From NCBI GenBank assembly GCA_964017065.1, contig OZ024784.1, positions 19,028,905 to 19,092,904 of the forward strand: DNA of 64,000 nucleotides. The letters run 5' to 3'. The translations under genes and the position numbers were made by a program. Positions within the stretch are counted from its first letter, which is position 1; each line of letters starts with the position of its first letter. The stretch comes from Haliclona indistincta (taxonomy: Eukaryota > Porifera > Demospongiae > Haplosclerida > Chalinidae). Positions 11,415 through 22,498 of this stretch are shown in pieces. The notes beneath the pieces were generated by a model. That model made no database searches, was not told the origin of the DNA, and saw only the letters and a program-made list of their open reading frames with translations.

Positions 11415-14400
11415 TAACATATTATTGTCCACACATTTCAAGATGGCTGACAGCCATACCACCACAGCACGGGCTCCTGGGTCTGGATTACTGAGCTGGC
11501 TAGCATGTACATTGCTAGCTCGTCCTGCCCTAGCTAACATGCCTGCTGTACCTGTAGCACCCTGCTCAGCAGCCTATAGAGCAGAGATGGATCAACTAAT
11601 GACAATTCTAGTTAGCTCACAGCAACGGCTTTCTTCAAGCATTGAAGTAGATTAGTAGTGTCACCGGACAACAGACCACCACACAGTATAGACACTGCTG
11701 GATGCAGTGCATCTAGCTACAGTGTTGCCATGGTAACTATAGATACCATGGTAACTAGCTCACCATTGTCCTGTCCCCTACACTAGCTCCACCATATCTG
11801 CAACAGACAGTGTATCAGTCACTGGTTGCCATAGCAATGGACACACCTCATTATGGCATTCATACCAGCTTCCATTGCTCTCACCCAATCAGCTGGTGAG
11901 GGGGTGTGGCCGATCACTGCTGCACCAGCTGTTAGGAACAGTGTGTATATCTACAAACCAATGGCACATAATTAGCAGGACATGTCACGTTATGTACCGC
12001 TCCTGAAGTGCCGCCCATACTGGTCTCCACACAATTAGCCATTACTAACAGACTCTCCTTAGCATTATCCCATGGGATAGTAGCACTCCTCTGCTGTATT
12101 GCTAGTCGAAGATACATGTACTAGCTAGTATACAGCAGGCAGATCATACCATTAACTCCATTAGTAATAGTAGTACCACAGTCACCATCACCACATCCTC
12201 TATCTAACTGATTCAGTTCATTAGTGCTGTTACTCAATGCTAGACACACACTAGACACACACTGCTGTAAGGCTAGCCCTGTGACAAGGACACAATACCA
12301 TGCAGCATGATCTAACACCTACCAGCACTAGTGGTCACTGCATCTACTGATGAAGGAGACACACGCTGTAATGCAGAGGGCAATAATCCACTACTACAAG
12401 TGGGAGGAGGAGTAGTGGACACATAGGGCCAACCAGGAGCTGTTGTAGGCATATCTATACACAGACACACCATAACTAGCAATGATCCACGGGGTCTGAC
12501 TGACCAAGATATCTTAACCATGCATTAGTATCTAGGTTCATGAGTGTCAATGATACTCCAGCCATGTCCAATGACGTCATTAGAGTACCAGATATCACAC
12601 GGACTACTTTCAGCTGCAAACACTCGGCTAAAGAGAAGTCCATGAATACACTAGTTAGCAGATAGCTTACTGATGTGTTTGATGGAAGCATTAACCACCA
12701 CACCCATCTCAAGGTTTGATGTTCCTCCAAGATTATTAACTACCAGACAAACCTCCGTACCTACATTGAGTAGAAGAGGAATCGTGTAGCAGCATGACAG
12801 TACTACCTGGAGTAGTGGTGAAATACTGATGACCTGGTTCCTGTGATGTTAGGTGAGACAGCATCTGAGCTACAACACGATCAGCAGACTCCAACTATGA
12901 TATAAACACTGATCAATTACTAATGAATGAACAGACTCTACTAATGGACAGGTAACTACCAACTTCATCATTACACACAGTTCACGACAGCCTCACCATG
13001 CATACATTACTACACACAGTGATGAGCCCCAGCCTCTCCATGCATACATTACTACACACAGCGATGAGCCACAGCCTCACCATGCATACATTACTACACA
13101 CAGTGATGAGCCCCAGCCTCTACATGCATACATTACTACACACAGTGATGAGCCTCAGCCTCTCCATGCATACATTACTACACACAGCGATGAGCCACAG
13201 CCTCACCATGCATACATTACTACACACAGCGATGAGCCCCAGCCTCTCCATGCATACATTACTACACACAGCGATGAGCCCCAGCCTCTACATGCATACA
13301 TTACTACACACAGTACCTGACAGCGATGAGCCCCAGCCTCTCCATACATACATTACTACACACAGTGATGAGCCTCAGCCTCTACATGCATACATTACTA
13401 CACACAGCAATGAGCCTCAGCCTCTCCACACATACATTACTACACACAGTACCTGACAGCGATGAGCCCAGCCTCTCCATACATACATTACTATACACAT
13501 TACCTGACAGCGATGAGCCCCAGCCTCTCCATGCATACATTACTACACACATTACCTGACAGCGATGAGTCCCAGCCTCTCCATACATACATTACTATAC
13601 ACAGTACCTGACAGCGATGAGCCCCAGCCTCTCCATGCATACATTACTACACACATTACCTGACAGCGATGAGTCCCAGCCTCTCCATACATACATTACT
13701 ATACACATTACCTGACAGCGATGAGTCCCAGCCTCTCCATACATACATTACTATACACAGTACCTGACAGCGATGAGCCCCAGCCTCTCCGTGTATTCCT
13801 AGACCCATCTCTATCTCATTCTCTCCCAGTATGAACGATGATCCCAGTCCAGGTACAGTACATGGCGACAGACACACACTCATTGTAGCTGCAGATCCCA
13901 TCATGATACTACTCAATCTGTTAGTGAGCTCTACCTACCTATGCTGTTAGCCAGTCTCTGAGCTGTTGCTGCTATCTCCTCTAAACTGTGACCTAGTTCT
14001 GCCATTGCTCCAGTAACCTGTCACAATGTCAGTCGATAGGTGAGTGGGTGCAGTCTCTCTCACCTTGTGCACCAGCACTGTGCCACACAAGCCCCGCCTA
14101 CCAGCACACCCACCAGTATCAGGTAGGGCAGTGTCCTCACCAACTACTATCATCCTCACACTAATACCTTCACTACGAGCTCGTTCAGCTGCTATTCCAA
14201 AGTTCAGTCGATCCCCAGTATAGTTCTTGACAATCATCAAAGTACCAGCTGGGCTGGCTATAGCTCTATGTTGATGTCACTACATTACCAGCTGGCCCGC
14301 CTCAATGTACCTGATAGCTGCTAGAATAGTGCCAGGAGGTGGAGAGGCAAACACATCACCAGCCACAGCAGCACTTAGCATGGCTTGCCCCACATACCCA

Positions 14401-14648
14401 CCATGAGCTGGCTCATGGCCACTACCTCCTCCTGATAGTAATGTTACCTGCAAACAAGCAAATAGCATAGCCACGTGTACGCATGCATATGTAGGCACCT
14501 TGTTGTGCGCTACTACAGTGGCGATATCTCTCCTGATAACCACTCTACTGTGTCCCTGGAGTAGCTCTAGTCCAGGATGAGCAGCTACCAGTCCTACCAA
14601 ACACTCGTCCACAGCAGAGCCAACACTGTTCAGCAGCTTCTTGCTCAT
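11409..14648 (-). CDS. TKFC: TKFC, triokinase/FMN cyclase (dihydroxyacetone kinase)
   Basis: This cytosolic enzyme phosphorylates dihydroxyacetone and glyceraldehyde using ATP, and can also cyclise FAD to cyclic FMN. Reading leftward from 14648 ([16 protein letters not shown]), the exons give DhaK signatures [47 protein letters not shown] and [13 protein letters not shown], the last holding the substrate-binding His of the HGE motif. A minisatellite-filled intron follows (12980-13763). Then come VVNNLGG(T)[18 protein letters not shown] and the DhaL domain ([11 protein letters not shown] with Mg/ATP aspartates, [41 protein letters not shown]). The stop is CTA at 11409-11411. Conserved catalytic motifs are present in both domains, so the enzyme looks intact if the repeat intron splices. 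Only 35 bp separate its start from the divergent ERG28. Confidence 0.92.
12980..13763. repeat. Minisatellite built from a TKFC exon end and splice donor
   Basis: Units of about 42 and 52 bp (GCGATGAGCCCCAGCCTCTC, CATGCATACATTACTACACA) are repeated about 16-17 times. On the minus strand each unit starts as a copy of the last coding bases of the TKFC exon ending at 13764 (tail GEAGAHRCQ). The 52-bp units also keep the donor CAG|GTA. The array fills the intron after that exon. Confidence 0.92.
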
Positions 14649-14683
14649 AATGATTTTATTTTAATTAATGCGCACTTCACAAG
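14649..14683. promoter_or_regulatory. 35-bp bidirectional promoter, TKFC / ERG28
   Basis: Only 35 bp lie between the divergent start codons of TKFC (minus) and ERG28 (plus). The right edge forms a TISU element (CAAGATGGCGGC at 14680-14691), which fits very short 5' UTRs. The promoter role is inferred from spacing. Confidence 0.5.
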
Positions 14684-16142
14684 ATGGCGGCAAGTAAAGC
14701 GCTACGTGCGTGGATTGGTCTGGTTGGGGCCACAGCAATACTGAGCGGTCTTCAGTGCTTTATTAACGAACAGTATCCTCGAAACCGCATATACAGCATG
14801 CGACCAGATCAAGGTGAGCTAATCCTGGCTCATCTAGCTAGCTATAGGCCGATCCAGCAAACTTTCATCTCTAGCCTCTCCATTACTGTCACGTATGTTC
14901 GGAGTGTGGACATTATTGGCGGGAATGATACGGCTGGGATACGCAATTTCACCGGACACTGGAAGGTACTGTAGTCAGGTATGTACGTACAGGACTGTGA
15001 GCCCCGCCCCCTGCAGCTTGTACTGGAGTACTGCAGCATCGTTTGCTCTAGCACTAGCTCACTTCATTAGTGAGGTGACGGTGTACCAGACTGCTCCATT
15101 GTGTACTGGCACTATACTACCCATCATCATAGCAGGTAAGCAAACCCTCTCTTGCTAGCTGCCTTTTAACAATTAATGTCAGACCAATGCACCCGTGCAC
15201 TGACGTGCCGGTGCTATTTAGCTCGTGGAGCTCACAGGAGCTACTATCTGTGGCTCCTACTGCCAATGTGGCCACCTGGAGTCTCACAAATACCATTAGT
15301 GAACAATGAGTATCGAGTACAGAGCCAGTGTGCCTTGCTCCCTAGTACAGAGCCAGTGTGCCTTGCTCCCTAGTACAGAGCCAGTGTGCCTTGCTCCCTA
15401 GTACAGAGCCAGTGTGCCTTGCTCCCTAGTACAGAGCCAGTGTGCCTTGCTCTCTAGTACAGAGCCAGTGTGCCTTGCTCCCTAGCACAGGGCCAGTGTG
15501 CCTTGCTCCCTAGTACAGAGCCAGTGTGCCTTGCTCTCTAGTACAGGCTTTGCTCCCTAGTACAAGACCAGGTACCCGTTTTACAGATGGGTGGGCTGGA
15601 GTAATGATGGCAAAATGTGTATTTGTGGTTTAGGTCACAGATGATTCACCAAGCTAGGCACACTATACTGGTGGTACAGCAGTTTTAGATGATCTTGCAT
15701 AAACGAGACAAAGCGGAAGTATTAAGTTGGCCAATCAAACACACGTGAGTTGGATACACGTGACTAGCTAAAGCCAGCGTATGGTGAGAAATTTTCGCGG
15801 GAGAAAATTTTCGCGAATTTCAGGCTATTCGCGAAAATATTATCCGCGAATGTCTTGTTCTATGTTGACAAAGATAGGGCAATAGCGCTGATTTGCGAAA
15901 ATATTATTCGCGAAATGCTCTATCTCGCGCATTCGCGAAAATTTTCTCCCGCGAAAATTTCCCGCTATACGGTATACATGTGATGAGAAGTGAATTTGAT
16001 TTGCCAACGTCATGCTTTCGCTTTGTCTCATTTATGCAAGATCTTTGAAAACCGCTATTATACTACATTAATTGGTATTGATGCTGTAGGTGCTACATTG
16101 GTATGGATGATTCTCAGCACCAGTAAACCAAAGAACACATGA
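14684..16142 (+). CDS. ERG28: ERG28, ER sterol-biosynthesis scaffold protein
   Basis: Erg28 is a small ER membrane protein that tethers the sterol C4-demethylation enzymes. Four exons join in phase: about 14684-14813 (MAASKALRAWIGLVGATA, ends MRPDQ), 14875-14965 (SPLLSRMFGVWTLLAGMIR), about 15016-15134 (LYWSTAASFALALAHFISEV, ends CTGTILPIIIA) and 16091-16142 (GATLVWMILSTSKPKNT, stop). The product is about 130 residues with four hydrophobic segments, as in the family (human about 140). The third intron is about 950 bp, long for this window, and contains a 28-bp tandem repeat and a fold-back element. The start codon sits in an exact TISU context. The gene lies between the two TKFC copies. Confidence 0.9.
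15310..15560. repeat. 28-bp tandem repeat in ERG28 intron 3
   Basis: About eight to nine copies of CTAGTACAGAGCCAGTGTGC + CTTGCTCC, nearly identical, the last ones degenerate. Confidence 0.9.
15683..16050. mobile_element. Nested fold-back MITEs in ERG28 intron 3
   Basis: Outer imperfect inverted repeat: GATCTTGCATAAACGAGACA near 15690 pairs with TGTCTCATTTATGCAAGATC near 16025. Inside it a second inverted repeat (about 15779-15970) has termini GAAATTTTCGCGGGAGAAAA and its complement, flanked by TA. This suggests one small non-autonomous element inserted in another. There is no coding potential. Confidence 0.75.
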
Positions 16143-16276
16143 TTGAAAAGTAAAAATGAAATATCTTTTTCAGATAGCTACCATAGATTAATATGGAACT
16201 TTTCGGTGTTAAAATTAATATTTTCGCTGTCTCTAGTAGCAAACCCGAAATATTCACATAAAGCGCTTTTATAATA

Positions 16277-16455
16277 CAGTGGAACCCCTCTTAGTAAACA
16301 CCCCTCTCCAGAGGACACCCTCTCTATAATGGACACTTACTGAATCCCAAATATAACCCACATAATGTATAATAAACCCTTGACCAGAGGACACCCTCTC
16401 TATAATGGACAATTTTGTTGGTCCCAATGGTGTCCGCCTTAGAGAGGTTCCACTG
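16277..16455. mobile_element. MITE with CAGTGGAACC termini and TA duplication
   Basis: Starts CAGTGGAACCCCTCT and ends AGAGAGGTTCCACTG, flanked by TA on both sides. Internal GGACACC-type motifs repeat. The termini and TA target fit the Tc1/mariner superfamily, pogo/Tigger-like. It is about 180 bp and non-coding. It occupies the gap between the ERG28 stop and the truncated TKFC copy; I see no gene in 16143-16552. Confidence 0.75.
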
Positions 16456-16552
16456 TAATAATAATACTTGCAGCTAGCAATGAGAATTAAATGTAAAAAA
16501 TTTCACAGTCTACGATTAGTGGTTTGATGGTCAAACAATGCAATGCCTTACA

Positions 16553-16757
16553 GTGACGAGCCCCAGCCTCTACATGCATACATTACTACACACAGTGATG
16601 AGCCCCAGCCTCTCCATGCATACATTACTACGTACAGCGATGAGCCCCAGCCTCTCCATGCATACATTACTACACACAGCGATGAGCCCCAGCCTCTCCA
16701 TGCATACATTACTACACAGTCCCAGCCTCTACATGCATACATTACTACACACAGTAC
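16553..16757. repeat. Second copy of the TKFC exon-derived minisatellite
   Basis: Same 42/52-bp units as at 12980-13763, but only about five copies, abutting the last recognisable exon of the truncated TKFC copy. The duplicated block ends inside this array. Confidence 0.9.
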
Positions 16758-17745
16758 CTGGCAGCGATGAGCCCCAGCCTCTCCATGTATTCCTAGACCC
16801 ATCTCTATCTCATTCTCTCCCAGTATGAATGATGATCCCAGTCCAGGTACAGTACATGGCGACAGACACACACTCATTGTAGCTGCAGATCCCATCATGA
16901 TACTACTCAAGCTGTTAGTGAGCTCTACCTACCTATGCTGTTAGCCAGTCTCTGAGCTGTTGCTGCTATCTCCTCTAAACTGTGACCTAGTTCTGCCATT
17001 GCTCCAGTAACCTGTCACAATGTCAGTCGATAGGTGAGTGGGTGCAGTCTCTCTCACCTTGTGTACCAGCACTGTGCCACACAAGCCCCGCCTACCAGCA
17101 CACCCACCAGTATCAGGTAGGGCAGTGTCCTCACCAACTACTATCATCCTCACACTAATACCTTCACTACGAGCTCGTTCAGCTGCTATTCCAAAGTTCA
17201 GTCGATCCCCAGTATAGTTGGTGACTATCAATAATGTGCCAGCTGGACTAGAGACGGCTCTGTGAGGGAAGCGGAGGGTAATGTGATGATCACATGATGA
17301 TCACCTGATAGCAGCTAGTATACTAGCTGGAGGTGGTGAAGTGAAGATAGATCCTGTCACTGAACCACTCAACATACCACAACCAATATAGCCACACTGA
17401 CTTGGCTCATGACCACTCCCACCTCCTGACAGTAAGGTAACCTGTCCAGCATAGACAGATTCAGAGATACTAGTAAATTATAGTTCAATAGCTAGGATGG
17501 TTAAAACCAGCTAGAAAATCGCTACATGCCATTACTTAGCTGCAAGAAGAAGATGGTGACTCAGACCACGTGTCGACAACATGGCTGCTGCGCACCTTGT
17601 TTTGTGCTACTACAGTGGCGATATCTCTCCTGATGACCACTCTACTGTGTCCCTGGAGTAGCTCTAGTCCAGGATGAGCAGCTACCAGTCCTACCAAACA
17701 CTCGTCCACAGCAGAGCCAACACTGTTCAGCAGCTTCTTGCTCAT
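16758..17745 (-). pseudogene. Truncated tandem TKFC copy (DhaK half only)
   Basis: Reading from 17745, exon 1 ([16 protein letters not shown]) is almost identical to the full gene. Exon 2 is clearly diverged ([20 protein letters not shown] versus [18 protein letters not shown]). Exons 3-5 are again almost identical ([38 protein letters not shown]). After the HGE exon only a short copy of the minisatellite follows, and no DhaL exons lie before ERG28's last exon and the MITE. Frames are open, so it might still express a DhaK-only fragment, but it lacks the ATP-binding half. The identical-diverged-identical mosaic suggests gene conversion. Confidence 0.85.
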
Positions 17746-17959
17746 CGCGGAAAGGGTTAATTTGAATTGACCGCCAAAATTATTTAATAACCAGTAATTG
17801 TTATTGAAAAAAATAATACAGAATGAATGGGAATATCTCTAAAAACTGGGACAGCGTGGCACAGTCTGCACACTATATATAGTCAATGTGGAGCCGTTAG
17901 TTATGAGGTACTGATTTCTCTCTGCAGCATGTAGTCAAGATAGTGCATATAGACGCTGC

Positions 17960-20235
17960 TCACAGCTGGTGAGTATTGTCAGCAGCAGCCAGAGGATGAG
18001 TGTCCTTGCCAGTAGGTACAGATTGGACAGCATCTGAGGACTTCTTGCGACGCATCTTGGACAGAAAGGAGGAAGCTGGAGGAGACCGTGGTGGTGCTAG
18101 GGAGGAGGAAGGTGAGGTGGGTTAGTAACAGCATCACTCCTCACCATCAGCTGTCACCTCACAGCACAGCTTGTGCTCTAGGTAGTTTTGTTGAGTTGGT
18201 AGAGCTCGGTCAGTCTTGATCTGCACTGGAGGAAGAGTCCTACAGCAACATCATTGACTGACCCACTGCTATGGAGTCGCTTACTCTGGCTCTCCCTTCT
18301 GGCGTCGTTGTTGCTTCAACTCCTCGTCATGTTTGTTGAGTTCAGCAACACATCTCGATATCATGGCGTCCATCATAGGAGCCTGTAGTACTTAGTTGTG
18401 CTCAGCCACACCATCATACTATTACTAACCTGTCGTGAGAAGATCTGCAGTCGCTTGGCTACCTTCTGGGTGCTTTGTATGGAGTCATACTCTAACCACA
18501 GTGAGCTGTAGAAGTTCTCTCCTTCTTCAGTTGCTGGTTCAAAGTCCCATGAGAGCTGATCGTAGGTTAGGAACAACATGATCTCCTGTAGAGAACAAGT
18601 GAGTGAGTGAGTGTAGTATCACTCCTTCCTTACCCTGGGTGAACTATCAGTGAATAGATGAACACTCTCTGGATTGATAGCTACCACTACATTACGATCA
18701 GAGTACAGCAGTAGTTGCTTCAGGTTTGATGTTCTCTTTCGTTCAACTTGTCCTCGGAACATAACACAACTGAGACACAGGCTGCTATACACTGGATGGG
18801 TGTGGCTTACCCATAGTATGGCTTACACCAGCATCTTTGTAGGTACAGTAACTGCAGCTGTAGCACAGTGTCAGCCCATAGCTTGTCTTCCTCTTCCTGG
18901 CCAAGGCTAACGGCAACAGCACTGCTCTCCACTGATGTCTTCCGCTTCTTGTCAGTAGCTTGTGAACACTTCTCACACGCTGTGCGGTACGCTGACAACA
19001 TTTCAGCTTCAACGAGAGGGCCCTTGTTAGCTGTCTTCTTCTTCTTCTCTCCTCCACTAGTAGAGCATGCATGAGAAGGCAGGAACCGCCTCAACTGAGG
19101 TCTGAGGGAAGAGAGGGTCATTACTCACAAAGACCTGCCGTCAGTACCTTAGAGTTTCAGTGGTGTGTAGATCAGCATTGAAGTTTCCCTTCTCAGCAGC
19201 ACATTGTAGTCCAGCTAGCTCAATGAGCTCCTCGTGAGACAGTGGATAACACCCATTGATTACATTATGCACCGCCTAGTGAGTGCTGAAGGTGAGTGGA
19301 CAGTACACCTTGCCTTACCTCCTGGTATAATAAGGTGATGGCTAATCGAGAGTTCTTGGTGGCTATTAGCTTCTTCTCATCTTTAAGTGGTAGAAATGCA
19401 TTTCGTCTAAAGGACAGTATTGGCTCATCTGTGGTGAGATGTTTGCAATCAATTGATCTCAGCATATGTTCCTGTTTATGCTAGTAGCTATACTAACACA
19501 CTCACACTCTACCTAACATGGAAATGGGCTAATTAACGATTTAACATGTGGACTTCCTACTAGAGCAGGCTAGGCGAAGGTATGCAGTGGGTGTGGTCAC
19601 CTGCTGAGCACACATCGTGTGAGTAGTTGGTGTATTGGATCAACATATCACGCCATTTCTTGAACAGCTTGACAGGAGTATGGTAGGACTTGAGTTGGAG
19701 TTCTGTAGACACACACATTACCATATGAGATGAGAGCAACTAACACAGAGACACAGTATCACATGAGATGAGAGCAACTAACACAGAGACACAGTATCAC
19801 ATGAGATGAGAGCAACTAACAAAGAGACACAGTATCACATGAGATTAGAGGGTAACTAACGTAGATATGGAGAGGTCAGCCATATACTGAACACATTGCT
19901 CAGTTCAGTTGGTAGAGACAGCTGGCTCATCATGGCGTCCACTATCTGACCAGCTTGGGTGTGCTTGCCTGTGTTGAAGCGTATCTCGTGTGACCCATTA
20001 TCAATAGTATAGATCCTCAGTGTTAGCGCTGTATAAAACACATGTGGACTAGCTTGGTGATCGACAGCAGCTCACCTTTCACAGGTGCCAGAAAACCGGC
20101 GCTAGTAGCGGCTCGCTGTTGATCAGATGGAGCGGCTCGCTCATCAGCTGGTACACCAGAGAAAGCAACACGAGCCCTATCTCTTCTCTCGTCTCCTTGT
20201 TCTGGCTGGGGTGCTAGCTCAACTACTGTCGCCAT
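17960..20235 (-). CDS. FRMD8: FRMD8 (iTAP), FERM-domain iRhom cofactor
   Basis: In vertebrates FRMD8 binds the N-terminus of iRhoms and stabilises the iRhom/ADAM17 sheddase at the cell surface. From 20235 (MATVVELAPQPEQG) the exons read leftward. F1 lobe: VFSIWLTSPYL and LQLKSYHTPVKLFKKW. F2 lobe: DEPILSFRRNAFLP, LLYQEVRQGVL. Then RRFLPSHACST, the CKPYYGS...MFRGQVER segment, and the F3 lobe: LLLYSDRNVVVAINPE, MLFLTYDQLSWDFEP, LWLEYDSIQSTQKVAKRLQI. A basic/serine-rich tail (FLSKMRRKKSSDA) ends at the TGA at 17962-17960. The DEP-LSFRRN and QLSWDF motifs match vertebrate FRMD8. The upstream promoter is interrupted by the transposon nest 46 bp before the ATG. Exon joins are by eye. Confidence 0.88.
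19735..19856. repeat. Tandem repeat in FRMD8 intron
   Basis: Three copies of a unit containing CACAGTATCACATGAGATGA, period about 46 bp. Confidence 0.85.
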
Positions 20236-20281
20236 CCCACCCTTGTGTTGATAATGGTGACGTCACTCGAAGGCAGCGCTA
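20236..20281. promoter_or_regulatory. FRMD8 promoter remnant with CRE palindrome
   Basis: The only sequence between the FRMD8 ATG and the transposon nest. It contains the palindrome TGACGTCA (20258-20265), a CRE/ATF-type site. The matching half of the original shared promoter, with CCAAT at 45220-45224, now lies 25 kb away beside COG2. Confidence 0.5.
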
Positions 20282-20290
20282 GGTGCAGTC

Positions 20291-21122
20291 ATAGATACAG
20301 TATACCAACAGGGATTAGCAACGCCAATACATTTTGTATTACGAGCTGATTTACATCCTCGTTACGGGTTAAATATTAACCGTTGCCTTGCAACGAGCTC
20401 GTTGCTAAGCTAGCTCTTGACGACCGTGCTAAGAAGAGTCACTGGCTCGGCACGTTGTCGAGCTCTGGTGATTGACTAGAACGTTCTGTCTACACTTTGA
20501 TAGTAAAGGCGACTTGAGTACTGTTTCGTTTTGATCGCTAACCGGCGAAGTGGTTGTTGGTTGCCCTACAAGCGTTGTAAAACGCTGACAAGCAGCTTGT
20601 TTACTTTGCTGAAAAGTGGTTCTGTACCTGTTACTAGTTTTTAGCTGTGCTTCGGTCCATTCTTTGCTGATAACATGTTAGTTCGTACATGTCCTCGTGA
20701 GAATAGCGCAGTTTCTATTCTCGATCTCACACAGTGTAGCGCTAGCGCACTAGACAAGCTGAGCCGTTCAGCCGTACGGTACGGGTTTTTCTGTACCTCT
20801 TCTGACAATATATACACTCTGGCTGATCTTGTTTTCAGTTTATCCTCGAGAAGAAAGGCTGTTCTATGAGAATAACTGTGCTGAAAGAAGATCTTGCTTT
20901 TAACATCGGTTTTGTCGTGCTTTGAATCCTTCGTTGTACTGACAATTTCCTGCTTTCGCGCTACAGCAATCCTATCAACACACGCGATTTGTCAAGCCAT
21001 GATATTTGGCGGGCACTACCCTTCGCACGCTGTGCTCTAACACGTTGGAAATTTAACCCGTAACACGGATGTAGTTGAAATTCCTGTCCGTTGCTAATCC
21101 CTGTGAGTATATTGTATCTATG
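20291..21122. mobile_element. P-like non-autonomous element or fragment (1a)
   Basis: Bounded by termini ATAGATACAGTATACCAACA (left) and a right end complementary to ATAGATACAATATACTCACA, each followed inward by GGGATTAGCAACG and a CGTTACGGGTTAAAT subterminal block. It is flanked by GTGCAGTC at 20283-20290 and 21123-21130. The interior (about 20384-21050) has only a 64-codon ORF at 20675-20869 that I do not recognise. Confidence 0.75.
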
Positions 21123-21307
21123 GTGCAGTCTATGGTGCAGTCATAGATACAATATACTCACAGGGATTAGCAACGGGCAGGAATTTCAACTACATCCGCG
21201 TTACGGGTTAAAATTTACTCACTACCCTCGCGAATTAACTTGCATGGCGCGAGCGCGCGCGCGCGATTGTATCGGCTGCGTGGACTTAGCTTACAGACAG
21301 TACTACT

Positions 21308-22390
21308 ATGGCTACTACCAGTGACGCTGTAGCTAGTGCAGCAACAACTAGAGTTGTTCAAGCAATAGAAGCAGTGATAGATGACCCCTGCTTGCAGGTG
21401 AAGTCGACGAAAGTGGAAAAATTACAAGCTCTTGGGAGATGTATTCTGCGTGTATTTAATGCGGCGAGTGCATCCGAGGCCGAAGAAGTAGAAAGTCGTG
21501 CAGCAGTTTCATTGTTTTCTTCGGCGTTGTATAAAACCCTTGACCATCTCATCAGCACTCAAATGAGTAAATGCAACTCTCTTCCAGCTACCAGGACGAA
21601 GTTGTGGGCCCAGTTTCACCACGAGTGCAACACTAGTTTGCCCATGATCTGGGATCAAAAGTTCCCTTCCTCCATCATTGCTGAACCATGCAGCATTTTG
21701 TTCCAGCAGTCAGTGAATGAAAAACTTTTCGAGATTTTGCTGCCTGAGAAGTTGTCCACCCGCAGCGGCAGTGGTGTAGAAGCTAGTAACGCCGCGGCAG
21801 TGCGGGTGAGTGCGGCTAGTGGTGAAGCCTCAATGTCTCCCGATGAGCTCAATGTGCTGCGATATGCATGTGGATTCGTGCCTTTTAAACTTCTGAAAAG
21901 TTTTGAAAAGAAGGATTCTACAGCTACCAAGTATGATAGATTTATCCATTGCTTAGGAGACATGGCTGTGGATAGTGATGAAGATGGAGATCTGATCTCT
22001 TATACTAGAAAGTGGTCCGCAATTGTCAACAGAGGTGGACTGTTTCCATTAAATGACGCCACTTTTCTCTTCTTTCTAACCATCGAAAAAATTGTACGTG
22101 TCCTGCTACCTCAGCACATTCTTTGCTGTAAATCCCACACAAACGAATCTCTTCGGTCAAACGTGATCGAGAAAGCAGTGAAGAATGATGAGGTGCAATG
22201 GAGATGGAATCTGCTGTCTCAATGTATTGATTGCGACGAAGAAAGCAAAGAACTTCTTACAGAAATAATCCAACTGTGGGTTACTGTTCGTGGTTTTTCC
22301 ATGACTGCAGGCTGGCTGGAAAACTATAAAATGCAATCTAAAACAACCACAGCCAAGAAACCTAGCTTGAGGAAAGGACTCCAGTCATAA
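21308..22390 (+). CDS. Unknown 360-residue accessory protein of the P-like element
   Basis: Single-exon ORF starting MATTSDAVASAATTRVVQ. I do not recognise a named domain. An alanine/serine-rich, mainly helical N-terminus (1-170) is followed by a segment that looks like a folded domain (YACGFVPFKLLKSFEK, NRGGLFPLNDATFLFFL, LLSQCIDCDEESKELL, WVTVRGFSMTAGWLENY) and a basic tail (KKPSLRKGLQS). It lies inside the element termini, ends 109 bp from the 3' end of the antisense transposase gene and has no introns, so it probably belongs to the element. A role as transposition cofactor or regulator is only inference. Confidence 0.7.
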   Translation: MATTSDAVASAATTRVVQAIEAVIDDPCLQVKSTKVEKLQALGRCILRVFNAASASEAEEVESRAAVSLFSSALYKTLDHLISTQMSKCNSLPATRTKLWAQFHHECNTSLPMIWDQKFPSSIIAEPCSILFQQSVNEKLFEILLPEKLSTRSGSGVEASNAAAVRVSAASGEASMSPDELNVLRYACGFVPFKLLKSFEKKDSTATKYDRFIHCLGDMAVDSDEDGDLISYTRKWSAIVNRGGLFPLNDATFLFFLTIEKIVRVLLPQHILCCKSHTNESLRSNVIEKAVKNDEVQWRWNLLSQCIDCDEESKELLTEIIQLWVTVRGFSMTAGWLENYKMQSKTTTAKKPSLRKGLQS

Positions 22391-22498
22391 TTATTATCGA
22401 CATGAACTCATTCATACTGACTATCACTATTATTATCTTACTGAACCGTTATACTGTTTAAAAAGCTAGTCTGCATACAATTCGATAAGTCATAATTA

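Noticed and set aside
13000..13590. Short ORFs reading [13 protein letters not shown] repeats as a protein
   Set aside because: They translate the TKFC intron minisatellite on the wrong strand.
12980..13763. CRISPR-like array of regular repeats
   Set aside because: Units are contiguous with no unique spacers, derived from a host exon, in a eukaryotic intron.
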